Positions 20,601 to 32,154 of a stretch of 64,000 nucleotides of DNA are shown here, piece by piece. Made by a program: the position numbers and the translations under genes. Location of the stretch: the NCBI GenBank assembly GCA_946902985.2, contig OX336393.1, positions 49,599,348 through 49,663,347 of the forward strand, written 5' to 3'. Position 1 is the stretch's first letter; each line of letters starts with the position of its first letter. This stretch comes from Meconema thalassinum. Taxonomy: Eukaryota > Arthropoda > Insecta > Orthoptera > Tettigoniidae. The notes below the pieces were generated by a model. It had not been told where the DNA came from. It saw nothing but the letters and a program-made list of their open reading frames with translations, and ran no database searches.

Positions 20601-20863
20601 TCAATTGAATTGCCCTGCTATGGCCATTGGCTGCAATTCAAATGTAATAATTTCCATTGATGAGATGCAATAACACACACCTTACTACAGTAAGTTATGA
20701 CAACAACAAACACGAGTAGAATGCTTCAATTAAATTAACACAGGCTACGTACTGACAGAGATGGTTTAAATTCCCATAGAGGAACTCTGACATTCTACGG
20801 ATCGGAGCGTGGAATGTTAGAAGTCTGCTAGGAAATGGAAGGTTAGAAAACTTAGAAAGGGAA

Positions 20864-21619
20864 ATGGATAGGTTGAGGTTGGATTTGGTTGGGATTAGTG
20901 AAATGCGCTGGCAGGAAGAACAGGAATTTTGGTCAGGAGACTATAGGGTCATTAGCACTAAATCAAACAATGGCCAAGCAGGGGTTGGCCTCATATTGAG
21001 TAGGAAACTTGGACAGCGGGTGGAATATTATGAGCAATATAGTGAACGGATTATTGTAGCAAAAATGAATACTAAACCTACCTGCACCACAGTGGTACAA
21101 GTCTATATGCCTACCAGTCAAGCTGATGATGAGGATGTTGAAAAGGTCTACGAAGAAATAGACGAAATTCTGAGGTATATCAAGGGTGATGAAAATGTTA
21201 TAGTAATGGGAGATTGGAATGCGGTGGTAGGAAAAGGGAGAGAAGGGAAGATAGTAGGAGATTTCGGATTAGGTGAAAGGAATGATCGAGGAAGCAGGCT
21301 GGTAGAATTCTGCACTGAGCATGAGTTGGTCATAGCTAACACCTTATTCAATAACCACAATAGAAGAATATACACATGGATGAGACCAGGAGATACAGGG
21401 CGTTACCAAATCGACTTCATTATGGTCAAGCAGAGGTTTCGAAACCAGATTTTGGATTGTAAAACATATCCTGGTGCTGACATAAACTCTGACCACAATC
21501 TGGTTGTAATGAAATGCAGATTAAAGTTGAAGAAACTGAAGAAAAGTCAAAAGCCAAAAAGGTGGGCAATAGACAGACTGAAAGAGAAGGATGTAAACGA
21601 AAGTTCAAGAAGAGTATAA
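20864..21619 (+). pseudogene. RTE-type LINE endonuclease domain
   Basis: This is an AP-endonuclease-like domain that nicks target DNA for priming. Visible motifs are DLVGISEMRW (catalytic E13), VQVYMPTSQADDEDV, IVMGDWNAVVG, YTWMRPGDTGRYQIDFIMV and NSDHNLVV near the end, which supplies the catalytic SDH. The same frame opens upstream of the Met with WNVRSLLGNGRLENL, so the true start is earlier. The frame ends at 21619 because of a frameshift; the sequence continues in the frame of 21514-22908. Confidence 0.85.
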
Positions 21620-22908
21620 AGGAAGGACTAATGAAAAACCCTAAACAAACTTCAATTGCAGACGAATGGGCACTTTTGAGGAATGAAATAACAAAATCCG
21701 CAGAAGAAAACATTGGTAGGAAAGAGAGAATAGGTAGAAAACCGTGGATCTCTCAGGATATACTCGAATTGATGGATGAAAGGCGGAAGCACAAGAATGT
21801 AAGAGATGAAAAGGGGAAAGCAGAATACAGACGTCTGAGAAATGAGGTTAACAAGAAGTGCAAGGAAGCGAAAGAAGAATGGTTGAAAGAGAAATGTGCT
21901 GGTATAGAAAATTGTCTGAAATTAGGAAAAGTAGACACAGCTTATCGAAGGATTAAGAATACTTTTGGGGAAAAGAAGACTAAGTGCTGTAATATTAAGG
22001 ACACATGTGGAAAGCCTCTAACAGATAGGGAAGAAAAGGTTGAGAGATGGAAAGCTTACATAGAGAGTTTGTATAAGGGAAAGGAGATTGAGAATCATGT
22101 AATGGAAAGGGAGGAGGAAATTGATGAGGATGCGAAAGGAGATTTAATATTGAGATCAGAATTTGATAGAGCTTTGGAAGACTTAAGCAGGAACAAAGCA
22201 CCAGGCATAGATGATATACCGATTGAGTTGCTACGCTGCATAGGAGAGGAAGGTCTGATCAGGTTATTTCACTTGGTGTGTAGGATTTATGAGACAGGTG
22301 AGGTACCCACTGATTTCAAGAAGAATGTAATCATCCCTATACCAAAGAAAGTGGGAGCTGACAGATGTGAAGATTACCGTACAATCAGCTTGATTACTCA
22401 TGCTTCAAAGATCCTGTCTAGAATAATTTACAAGAGGATTGAGAGCCAGATAGAAACGGAGTTGGGTGAAGACCAGTTTGGTTTCAGGAGAAATGTAGGA
22501 ACAAGGGAAGCTGTACTAAGTCTTAGGCTGATTTTGGAAGGTAGAATAAGGAAAGATAAGAGAACGTTCATGGCTTTTGTAGACTTAGAAAAGGCTTTTG
22601 ATAACGTTGATTGGACTAAATTGTTTGACATTTTGAAATCGATTGGAATAAAGTACAGGGATAGGAGGGTGATATACAATCTATACAGAAACCAGACAGC
22701 AGTCATTCGAGTTGAAGGACATGAGAGAGAAGCTGGTATTCAGAAAGGTGTAAGGCAAGGCTGCAACTTATCACCCATACTTTTCAATCTTTACATTGAA
22801 CAAGCAATGAAGGAAATTAGAGAAAAATTTAAAGTGGGAGTGAAGATTCAAGGAGAAATAATTTCAACTCTGAGATTTGCTGATGACATCGTCATCTTGG
22901 CCAACTAG
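21590..22908 (+). pseudogene. RTE-type LINE reverse transcriptase
   Basis: The linker is basic and helical (WLKEKCAGIENCLKLGK). RT motifs are NKAPGIDDIPIELL, YRTISLITHASKILSRI, FGFRRNVGTREAV, AFVDLEKAFDNVDW, GVRQGCNLSPILFN and LRFADDIVILAN. The ADD box lies at about residues 456-458 of the open frame that begins at 21514. The frame stops at TAG 22906-22908, directly after ILAN; the two fragments elsewhere in the window have a sense codon there, so this is a simple nonsense change. Confidence 0.87.
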
Positions 22909-23640
22909 CCTGAGGATTTGAATGAGTTTTTGAATGGTATGGACTCCGTCTTACGGAAAGAATTCATGATGAAAATTAATAAATGTAAAACAAAAATACT
23001 GGAATGCAGCCGAAATAAATCAGAAACCTCTATGGACATCAAATTGGCAGGTGAAAATCTGAAGGAAGTAGGAGATTTCTGTTACTTAGGAAGCAGAATA
23101 ACCAGTGATGGACGAAGCAAAGAGGATATAAAAAGTAGGTTGGCTCAGGCAAGGAAAGCATTTCTACAAAAAAGGAATCTGCTGACATCGAATATAGATT
23201 TAGGTATTAGGAAGTCATTTTTGAAAACCTTTGTCTGGAGCGTGGCGCTCTATGGAAGTGAAACTTGGACTATTGGTGCAGCAGAAAAGAGGAGAATTGA
23301 AGCATTTGAAATGTGGTGTTACAGGAGAATGATGAAGATCAGATGGGTCGATAGGGTTACAAACAAAGAGGTATTAAGACGAGTGGGAGAGGAGAGATGT
23401 TTCTGGCGACTGCTAATGAAGAGAAGAGATAGGTTGGTAGGACACATACTAAGACACCCAGGAATAGCAAGCTTAGTTATGGAAGGAAGGGTCGAGGACA
23501 AGAACTGTAGGGGTAGACCAAGGTTAGAATATGTTAAACAGATTGCCTCGGATGTAGGGTGTGGTAGCTATGTAGAGATGAAACGATTAGCTCAGGACAG
23601 GGAGGCATGGAGAGCTGCATCAAACCAGTCAAAAGACTGA
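22909..23640 (+). pseudogene. RTE-type LINE ORF C-terminal region
   Basis: This continues the RT frame after one stop. It contains NKCKTKILECSRN, GDFCYLGSRITSDGRSK, WSVALYGSETWTI, RRIEAFEMWCYRRMMKI and RDRLVGHILRHPGI, the C-terminal pattern of RTE-like ORFs commonly mis-annotated in host gene sets. A natural stop follows (NQSKD) and then the 3' end of the element. Confidence 0.85.
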
Positions 23641-23677
23641 AGACTCAAACAACAACATAGGCTACAGAATATGGTAA

Positions 23678-24542
23678 TCTCTACTTATTATAAAACAAAG
23701 TCCTCGATTGTTGGATTTTACGGGTAATCACGAGAACCAATGGATGGATTTTGATGCGGTTTTCACCATTCTGTGAAGGATATCTCGAGGACGGATTCTG
23801 CAGAAAGTAATTTATTTATGACCAAAGGAAGTCAAGATCTAACGATTTCAGTGAAAAGGTCGAAAAAAACTGGCGTCCGTGCGCTTTTTAAGCTTACGCT
23901 GGGCAAACCGTTAAAAATATCTATGTACTATGAGTGTAAGAATTGTTCGGCATGAAACGTTCCACAAAAAAAAAAAGCCCAGGAGAGCATATATATATAT
24001 ATCTTCTATACATCAGTTACTCGAAGTGTTTTTACGTTTCCATTTCTTCCAACAATCTCCATTCAGTTACTGAGGCGACAGTTTACGAGCTAGCTAGGGG
24101 CGAATCTATCTCCCCAGTTACAGCTTAGCTAGCGGACGAGCTTATTGCCCCAGATACAGCCAGCAGCAAACTGTCGAGTCGTGTTGAGTTAAAATCTTTA
24201 GAGAAGAGTGGTTGTGTTTGGAGTTTCCCTGGAAGTGCAACTCGGCTTTTCTTCATTTCGCCTGTGAACTTTTCGTTCTGCAAAATTCACAGTCAAGTTA
24301 AGATTGGACGGAAGAGGGATTTGTGTTTCATGCACCTCGCCATTCTCAAATTACGTCTGACAAGAATTTGTTGCACATGCATCTCTATGATAATATAATT
24401 AATAGTCCAGTCAGTGATTTTAACCCATCATGCCGAGACGTAAAACGGATATAGGTCGTAGTTCATTGACATTGGTAAATAAAGCGCTTATCACGTAATT
24501 CATTCATAACTGTTCCCGGGCGAAGCCGGGTCGGGTTGCTAG
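23678..24542 (+). mobile_element. Non-autonomous Helitron, copy 1
   Basis: It starts TCTCTACTTATTATAAAA after an A, and ends with the GC-rich hairpin cccgggcgaagccgggt followed by cgggttgCTAG and a T. TC start, 3' hairpin, CTAG end and A/T insertion site are the Helitron hallmarks. Homologous to 58618-59548. No Rep/helicase coding sequence is present. Confidence 0.88.
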
Positions 24543-24830
24543 TCTATATATATAATACGCTAAGGTGTATGTTTCACAAAACTCAAGCTCCTAAATCAGA
24601 GCGAGTTAGAAGGTGTGGTTTGTACCAAAATCTTCAAATAATACAGGAAAAATCTTGAATTTCTTCAAAAGTCAACGGAAATATATTTATTTGTATATAA
24701 AGTGCTTTTAAACAAATAAACAAGACGATAGCCCCTGGCATAACTGTCACGCGCACAGCCACATAGCACTATTGCCGAGCGGGTAGTATATACACATGGG
24801 GCGTACACAACCAGCAGCAGTGATGAATTG
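24543..24830 (+). mobile_element. Helitron-like 5' terminus abutting copy 1
   Basis: Directly after the CTAG end of the previous element comes TCTATATATATAATACGC, a typical insect Helitron 5' start. No matching 3' end was found before the R2-like fragment, so it is probably truncated or interrupted. Confidence 0.5.
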
Positions 24831-24839
24831 CTCTCCGAT

Positions 24840-25030
24840 TTCTAATTACCGACAATTTGTTTAAGAAGTAGATGCCTACGAGTTCCTGTTCATCGAGTTC
24901 AAACTTGTTAAAGAAATTGAGGACAGCTTCCGAGACTGTTCCTCTCGTTCCAAATAGAAGTTTGTGGACTTCAAACTTCCGAGAGGGAACTTCCTGGTGT
25001 ATATTGCTTGTTTCTCCCTTTCAACTGTAA
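24840..25030 (-). pseudogene. R2-like LINE C-terminal fragment
   Basis: On the minus strand it reads EVHKLLFGTRGTVSE and FFNKFELDEQEL, matching the extreme C-terminus of the R2-like ORF at 46797-49781 (KVNGLLFGARGTSYK, ILKKLGIIEDDLEK). Only about 60 residues are left. It shows that this LINE family has more than one insertion in the region. Confidence 0.65.
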
Positions 25031-25068
25031 TACTCCCCAGGATCATTGGTTTCGAAGTGAATGGTTTA

Positions 25069-25404
25069 TTTATTTATTCATTTATCTATGGATTTTAGTG
25101 CCGGGAGTGTCCGAGGAAATGTTCGGCTCGCCAGAGGCTGCTTCAAGCGGACACCCATAGGATGAGCTACAAGTTCCGTTCAATTTCAAGTAGTTTCAAC
25201 CTTTGCTACCAGATATCACTGAGACCTAGTGATCAACGTTGGAACTTTGATAGAGCGTTACAAGGAAATCTAATCTAGAAATTTAACTTGACACAAGTTT
25301 AGTTAGTGGACGAATCTTTTACATGCCATAAATCTATGACATGGGACCGCCAGCTTTACTTTCCCTCCGAAGGAAGGCATACTGAGGGATATTAACGCTC
25401 TTAA
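25069..25404 (-). mobile_element. tRNA-SINE family A, body and tail (minus), split by a piggyBac-like element
   Basis: The tail (aaat-type repeats), ggcactaaaatcc end, body and ggaaggcatact module are read on the minus strand. The head of the same copy lies at 26909-27005, so the insert 25405-26906 splits it at a TTAA. Confidence 0.75.
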
Positions 25405-25454
25405 CCCTAGAACCGGCGATGTGAAATTCTGTACCAGCATATTCGTGTGATATA

Positions 25455-25790
25455 TTAATTAAATCTCAGAGCTCTCTAGACGAATCCAGCAAGCTCCTGT
25501 CTTATAGCACTCTTGTGCGCCCTGTGATGGAATATGCCAGCCCTGTCTGGGGTTACGCAGCTCCCCCAACCCTCAACAAACTTCAGGTTGTCCAGAACAG
25601 AGCGTTGCGAACCATATCAGGCGCTCCCTGGTACGTTCGTAACGCTCAGTTTCACGCTGACTACAACCTCTCGACCATCAGTCAGAGGATACACAGACAG
25701 GCAGTTAAGATCTATCGTACATCTACACGCAGCACCAACCCTCTAATAAACACCTTGGGTGATTACCGTGCGCGGGGAAATCGCCATTAG
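25455..25790 (+). pseudogene. Jockey-type LINE, 3' end of RT ORF
   Basis: The coding sense SLDESSKLLSYSTLVRPVM, EYASPVWGYAAPPTLNKLQ, VVQNRALRTISGAPWYVRN is the C-terminal block of Jockey-clade ORF2. It ends at a stop at 25788-25790. A 3' UTR of about 280 bp follows, ending near aaggccctcgggccgatagg at 26050. The RT core itself is missing. Confidence 0.75.
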
Positions 25791-26084
25791 CGCCCCCGCA
25801 TCATTATAGAATAAATACTTTCCTAACCATGCTACTATAGCACTATTACTTTTCTTCAAAACTGATATCTTCACTCTTTCTTCTCTTTCTGACTCTTTCT
25901 AAGATCAACTCACTTCTACTATCCCTTTCATTTCTGTATTCCTAAATGTCATTGTACATCAGGTCATATTCTGGCCAGTTTGACTCACGGAAATCACCCA
26001 AACCCACTCATTCAATTGTAGTCGGTCGTACATACTGGATAAAGCTCTCAAGGCCCTCGGGCCGATAGGCTACAAATCACGCAA

Positions 26085-26107
26085 CGAAACCGGCTTCGCC
26101 GGTTTCG
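26085..26107. other. Perfect 10-bp-stem hairpin
   Basis: cgaaaccggc and gccggtttcg flank a three-base loop. It lies just after the Jockey fragment. It could be the 3' hairpin of a Helitron-like piece or part of the surrounding piggyBac-like element; the function is unknown. Confidence 0.6.
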
Positions 26108-26908
26108 CTTGCTTCGGCGCTGACGCTGTCGTGTGATATTTTCCTACCAAGTGGATTCTTATTTTCAACCTACTGTGAATAATGCTCCATGGCTCTGTGG
26201 CATATCGTTAGAAAGCTAATAAACTACAGATTCAGATGGTAATGTTAACTTTTCTGAGAAGCTTGATTAAATAAAGAAATTGAGAATTGAAAATGGTCAA
26301 TTTTATTATTTCATGAGCAATATCAAAATTCTAAGAACCTAAAATACGAAATTAAACATGAAACACAAAATCCAAGATATGCAAAATGATACACATGTAG
26401 ATAATATGTGTGAAAGTTTCAAGTCTGTGTAATAATATTTGTTTGATTGATAACTAAAAATATGTTTTCCATGAGCCATTTTAGGCCTATAACCCAAGTG
26501 CGTGAAGGAACTTAGGTTATTGTAAATGTTATTACAGCTGTTATGCTACATACAAGCCAAGTGAAACGAAAATATTGTAAACTAAAATTACCGGTATAAC
26601 AACAAAGATGCACTTTTAACTCCAATACATATAATTGCAGACTCAAAATAAGAGCGGTAGCGATAACATATACTGCAGCGAGTCCCTCATTTGTTTCCAA
26701 GGAATCTTATACAAGGAGATTGTTTCTATGGATGAAAACGAGTAAGAAGCATCTGTAAACTTCTAGGAACACAAGACAAGGCATGTCCCGCCATCTCTCA
26801 GCGGAACAGAGCTACTAAATGAAGAAAAGGAAAGCGTCGAATAATCGACTCTGCCGCTACCGAAATGGGAAAACCGTCGATCCATCGACGCCTGCGGGTT
26901 CTAGGGTC

Positions 26909-27005
26909 TTAAAACATCCAACGACTTCAGCCGAGTTTGTACCCGCTATCTTGGGCACAGCAGTTCAGCAAGCTACCCACTACGCCACCGATGAAGGCAC
27001 CGTGC
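26909..27005 (-). mobile_element. tRNA-SINE family A head (minus)
   Basis: On the minus strand it carries the gtagtgggtagcttgctgaa head and the ggtacaaactcgg B-box region. It is the missing 5' part of the SINE at 25069-25404. From 27006 to 27451 I see no gene, only an ATT-rich run at 27418-27443. Confidence 0.7.
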
Positions 27006-27455
27006 GGAGAATCAGCTGCCAGATTGAACTGCAAGGCTCCGAAATCGTACCTGACATCCTGGTATGCAGGCATGACAGCTGGAGGAGCTGGACATCCCTG
27101 AGGCATTCGGAGTAGTGCTAACTGGAGCGTGCGGCCCCTTCCCACCGGCCTTTAGTGTTTGGGCGGTCAGGGCTGTCCATTCCAATATGTACGGTACTCG
27201 CTACCTCCCATTGATTTATATGAGAGATTCGCTACATGATTTTGGAGCCTTGCAGTTCAATCTGGCGGCTGTTTTCCGCACGGTGTCCTCTTATAGTACA
27301 AGGATTGCGTCCACAAAGTTTCTAGATAGGTTCCGACCTGTTTTACCTAATATTTCCCTTGTTAATATTGTGAAAGTTTGTAATTTGTAATATGACCATT
27401 CGGCCTAAATACATTCTTATTATTATGATTATTATTATTATTAATGCGTTAGTAT

Positions 27456-30421
27456 TGCACCCGTCAGGTCCTCCAGGATGCGGACTCTTTTCTCAGGGGG
27501 TGCTCTGTTCGCGTGACTTTAATCTACACTCAACATCCTGGGATTTTATATCAAGGATCACGGGAAACTTACACTAAAATAATATGCCAGAGGTATCTTA
27601 AAACAACACAATTTATTCAAGAAACATTCTAATCAAGTTAAATCCCCCCTTTAACAAAACAATCAAACCGCTTACATTACTGAAAAATAAAATAAAAATA
27701 AACACAAAAAAAGTAAACACTGGCCCCCTCAAATGGCCGACACAAATGTCACATGATCATGTCCATGACCGTTCCAAAGGAACAACAAAACCGCAATGAT
27801 TTCAACACAAATGACTTCAAAGTGATGTCATACATGATTAATTTATATATAGCGCACTCGCATTTGTAATTATGGCTTACAGGTGGGTTGGATAATCCCT
27901 TTTCTATCATTCCCAATTCTCACATGAGGTGGTGATGATTGGCGTATAGCGGTTCCCGGTTACAGGTCGAATGTGCATTAAAAAAAACTACCGTAATGAC
28001 ACAAATTAAATAAATGACTAAGGCTAGGGTCCAAGCCCTTTCAAGCTTAAATGACAAATCATTAACATCAAACATAAGGATATAATCGTGGATCATCACC
28101 TACTCTAACAATGGTGGCCTCTGCCCCATAATGACATAAATCTCATCTTAAATATTTACATAAATGCACTGAATTTTCGCTTCCTGAAGCGAATTGAAAC
28201 AATCCCCTAAGAAAGTCGAAGAAAATCCCGACATATAACAAATTGAAATGGCCAAGCATCTGTGGCTGATTACTGCGATACAACAAGCCATTCTGTTTCT
28301 CAACATAAACAAACCCTCAGGGCCTGCAGTGGTTGATGACCTCACTCGAACAATAAGCTGGCAGTCCGCACAGTAGGGCAATGCTTACCTGGGCTCCTAC
28401 CCTCGACAACACATTTGGGAACCGAGCTGGATACGGAAGTCTCTCCGTTTGTAAAGAAGCCATTCAAGACACTCCTTCCAAAATCACAAGGAGCGGCATT
28501 ACTTCCCATAATTATTTCGTCTCAGAATCGCGGGCATTTAACCATCCGCTTATCACTTACCATCTCGAAGATTGCGGGCATGTACTTCCGCTTACCAAAT
28601 GTCTCATCGAAGCACTGCGGAAACGCTCTTTCCGCTTGTCACTTACCATCTCGAAACTGCAGGCATGTACCTCCGCTTACCTTAAATTTGCATCCTCAGC
28701 TCGGCCCAAAATGTAACTCTCAACCTTATCTCACTTACCAAGTGCGTCTGCAGTCCCTCTCATCAACCTCACGTTATCTCTTACCTTGACAACGGTCATC
28801 ATTCCCTCTCATTTTAAGTTCAGGCTCAAATGGCGTTAATAGAAATGGCTTGTTACATCCTGAATGGTTCCCTCCAATCTCGACATACTAGTTTATGGTC
28901 GTGCCAATGAACTTGAAAACCCATGAATCCCATGATCGTGCATTCCATACAAACCAAAAAAATCCCTGAATCATACAAAACACAAATGATGATGACCACG
29001 CTAACAAAATGATAAAAACAACACAACTAAGCTCTAACAAATAAAATAAATGCAAGCTGCACATCATTCTGACCCGTTGCTCCGGTAACCCCATACTAAT
29101 TATAATGCCTGATAATTTGGGTGACCTATCCAACACCTGTTGTAAGCAGCATCATTGCCATTGCCTGCCCCCAAAACTGTGGTACTTAGCTACTCATGAT
29201 GATTCTGCTAATCCTTATATGCTGATGTTCTTACCGCTGGCTCTTGAGGTCCATGGTTCTTGACGTGGGAGGGCAATCTTAACACTGTTCAGTTTTCATG
29301 AAAAGTATAGGGTCCACCATGAAATTTTTACCTAATTATGCACTGTTTTGTTTTATCGGAGCGCCTCCTACAATCTATAGCCAGGCATGACCTATTCAAT
29401 TCGGCCAATATTCAATCTAGCTCCAATGCCACTGAATTTGCCTATAGCCCGGGGCTATCTACTAAAGTACGGACTCCACTTGCACTGGTTTGTCCCGAAA
29501 ATTTGCATGTCGCTACTGTTATGAGAATACATGTCACTGTCATTACTTATCAATTATTCACTTTCTCGCGCTGAATTCGCGGTACTGACCAACGCGAACT
29601 GTTGCCTATCAAGCGATCAAAAATTGACTGACTTTATACTTATAAAATTTTGATATCTCGGGTCTCGGGCCGGCAAAGGCTCTCGCCGCTTGGCGATGGA
29701 AAAATCGACTGACTTTCCTGACACTGGGCAGGCTATTTAAAGGTCTGGCTCTTAAATCACCAGGAGTGGGGGTTTTCTCAAAATTTAAATCTCGAGCAAC
29801 ACTCGTACGACGATGAAATTAGGTTCATTCGATTGCTCTCTTTTTCAATGTCCCACACTTGGTTTTATTTCGAAATCGGATTGTACGATCGGCCGCTAAT
29901 TAGCTCCGTAGTAATTTTCATTGTCCAAGATTTTCGCGGTATTTTGAAGCGTCCATCCGCTCACAATTCTGATTGGTTCGTTCAAATTTTCCTTCCTCCA
30001 GTCCTTTATGCCGAATTAATTCCAATACTGCTGTTTTCGTGATTTTTGAAATGAGATTCTTGAGGCTAAAATCGCCCTCTTTCCAATGCTGCAACTCATA
30101 ATTTTGTATGTTAATTATTTCTCTAATTTCTCTAAAATGGGAGGTGCTTATTTTTCAGTTTGGCGAGTGATCAGTTACCACCCCCACTTATGGTTGAGCG
30201 ACCTCTATCCTTGGTTCAATCACATCTGCTATCCATGTGTTGCGGCTGTGAGCTTCGTTTCATTGTTCGCGCTTTTAGAAAGTTGTGGAATGTCACGCTC
30301 CGGACGCTCCCTTGAATTCCCTTGTTCATCTTCTGTTGCGCTTGCCTCCTTCTCAAATATGAGTATATTTGATAAACTAAACTTGGAACATTTATGCTAT
30401 ATCATATGCATAAAGGTTACA
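27456..30421 (-). mobile_element. Solo LTR related to the long gypsy-type LTR
   Basis: The ends are TGTAACCTTTATGC and GACGGGTGCA on the minus strand (TG...CA). GTAT flanks it on both sides (27452-27455 and 30422-30425), a perfect 4-bp duplication. Both ends and several inner modules resemble 227-3049 (ctcttttctcagggggtgct, atgcataaagg). At 2966 bp it is even longer. A solo LTR arises by recombination between the two LTRs of a full element. Short open frames inside have no domain. Confidence 0.85.
28520..28680. repeat. Diverged tandem motif array inside the solo LTR
   Basis: Three to four copies of a cttaccatctcgaagattgc-like unit followed by gggcatgtacttccgctt are seen. They correspond to the three 57-bp repeats of the full-length LTR at 1231-1400. 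Confidence 0.6.
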
Positions 30422-30719
30422 GTATTTATCAGTGATAGTTATGTCTAAGTTTTTGCCGAGCATTTAGTTTTAGAGGGCAGAGACCATTTGTGGGTTAGGA
30501 AGTGTTTAGTAGAGGTATTGTATCTTGTACAGAGAGTCTCTCTCACGACTCGGCCGGCCGGCGCGCCCAGCTTATCTGCCTCCCGTTGACTCATCACTAC
30601 CCGCTCGGCATAGCATAGCAATAAGAACAGAACAGCACTTGGCTCATTTTATCCGTGCATGACATGAGATAACGATTTAAATGAAGAAAGGAAGAATTAA
30701 TAAACTAAGGTCGTACCTT

Positions 30720-31049
30720 ATGACATAAGATGTTGGAAATGTTCTCCTCCTACATCCACACATTTCTGGCATCGTCTTAGGAAACTCCGATTCACACGGA
30801 TAAGTTCGTCTTTCGTAATTGAGGCTATTTATCTCCGGATATGTTCTGCGATTTCATTAACGTTTTACTAGTTAGGTACACGTTTTTTTTACGACTTCGC
30901 TTCTTATCTAGTAGAGAACCAGTTCCCCTCAATATGTTTACGTGCTTCCGCACGGTCTCTCTATGTGGAGGGCGCACACCTGGAAAATGTGTTATGAAGT
31001 GTTTAACGACTTCCCTGCAAGTCTCTGTTTTCATATAATTATCGTACAT
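30720..31049 (-). pseudogene. Mariner-like transposase remnant (HTH plus C-terminal end)
   Basis: The minus strand encodes CREVVKHFITHFPGVRPP, HRETVRKHVNILRGTGSLLD and KKRSRKK, a helix-turn-helix domain of the type fused to insect mariner-like transposases. About 30 bases later it has RVNRSFLRRCQKCVDVGGEH, the usual C-terminal end of such transposases. The DDE core between them is deleted. No clear terminal inverted repeats were located. Confidence 0.6.
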
Positions 31050-31442
31050 ATAAACCCTTTCCTACACACGTGGAGGCATTATGAGAATTATACCCAAAGG
31101 TAACACTTCGAAACTCGAGCTGTTGGAGCGACAGATGAACACTAAATACACGTTATAAGCATGGACCAGAACTGCGAAGTACGCGCTGTGTAACAGGAAG
31201 TGATGAGTCAACGGTTTGCGAGGTGATTCAGATATGTTAATAGCCGTATTCATGTGTTTTATAATGCAGTGGCTTTCCCATGAAGAAACAATATAAACAC
31301 TCTTTTGGAACAAAACACAAATCACATGACGCAAAGCAAACAAATGATCCAAATCCTAAGCGACATTCCAATGCAATAGAGAAGGCTGTGAATTAATATT
31401 TTCTTGAGGACTGGTGCCATTCTAGCAAGTCTTACAAGGGCA

Positions 31443-31825
31443 AAACATATTTATTTTGTAATAATAATAATAATATCGTATGGCCTCGGGTGCTGGCTGC
31501 AAGCTTTTTTATTTGCCGCCCAGTGGGCAGCTTGCATGTTGTTCCTTGCAGCGCTATGAAAGTCAAGGAGGTTAGATATCTAAGCTGCTTGACACTATAT
31601 CGCTTTCTAGCAGAGAAAGGAAAAACTTTGTGTTGGCGGAAAATCCCGAGATTAATTTTGCCATTATGAACACGGCCTACTGAATTCAAATGGGTTCTTT
31701 AACATGCCAACAACGAATGATTCTTTTCGCCTTCCAAAAAATCACTTTCCATGGCCAGGAGCGAACCTGCATGCTTGTGGTTGGTAGCCCGACACGATAA
31801 CCACTCACCCTCCGTGGCAGGCTAT
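31443..31825 (-). mobile_element. tRNA-derived SINE, family D
   Basis: Read on the minus strand it has a tRNA-like head (ggtgagtggttatcgtgtcg, B-box-like ggttcgctcc), a conserved body and a (TTA)n tail at 31455-31473. A second copy in the same orientation is at 56813-57215. From 31826 to 32154 nothing was recognised. Confidence 0.7.
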
Positions 31826-32154
31826 GTATTTTTGTAAATACTATAAGAATAAGAATAGCAATAACGAAACCAAACTAACTCCTCTTGTCTTTGGATTTTA
31901 CCGAAGTCACCGTACTACGTGACATGAAATCAAGATTATGCAACCAGGTCTGCAGTTGTGATGGCAGTCGTTCAACGCTAATAACGAAGATGACTACTTC
32001 TCTGCTGCAAATCAAGGTCTATGTCACTTACCCGATCGCCATAAGATTATTGAAATTGTCTCCTCAACGTGACTGCACCGTTTTTAAACCTTTATAGGGA
32101 AAGAGACTGGGGGTTAATTTTTTTTCGCACATTTATGCAACAATTTTATAGCCA

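Larger units (their letters stand above)
20785..23660 (+). mobile_element. RTE-type non-LTR retrotransposon, nearly complete coding region
   Basis: Apurinic-type endonuclease, RT and C-terminal regions lie in order on the plus strand. The coding sense begins near 20795 (RIGAWNVRSLLGNG). It is broken by one frameshift near 21590-21610 and one TAG at 22906-22908. The 3' end is gaagactcaaacaacaaca. Fragments of the same family, with the same 3' end, are at 32155-33237 and 61310-62040. RTE (RTE-X) is the most likely clade. Confidence 0.8.
25405..26906. mobile_element. piggyBac-like element inserted at TTAA
   Basis: The left end is TTAA|CCCTAGAACCGGCG and the right end is GCGGGTTCTAGGG followed by tc and TTAA. 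CCCTAGAA... ends next to TTAA duplications are the piggyBac signature. The right junction has two extra bases before TTAA. No transposase is left; the inside holds a Jockey LINE fragment and unrecognised sequence (26110-26880). Confidence 0.7.

Noticed and set aside
20864..23640. Host gene resembling craniofacial development protein 2 / endonuclease-RT annotations
   Set aside because: Such annotations are commonly given to RTE-type LINEs; the RT domain, 3' tail and further fragments in the window show it is a mobile element.
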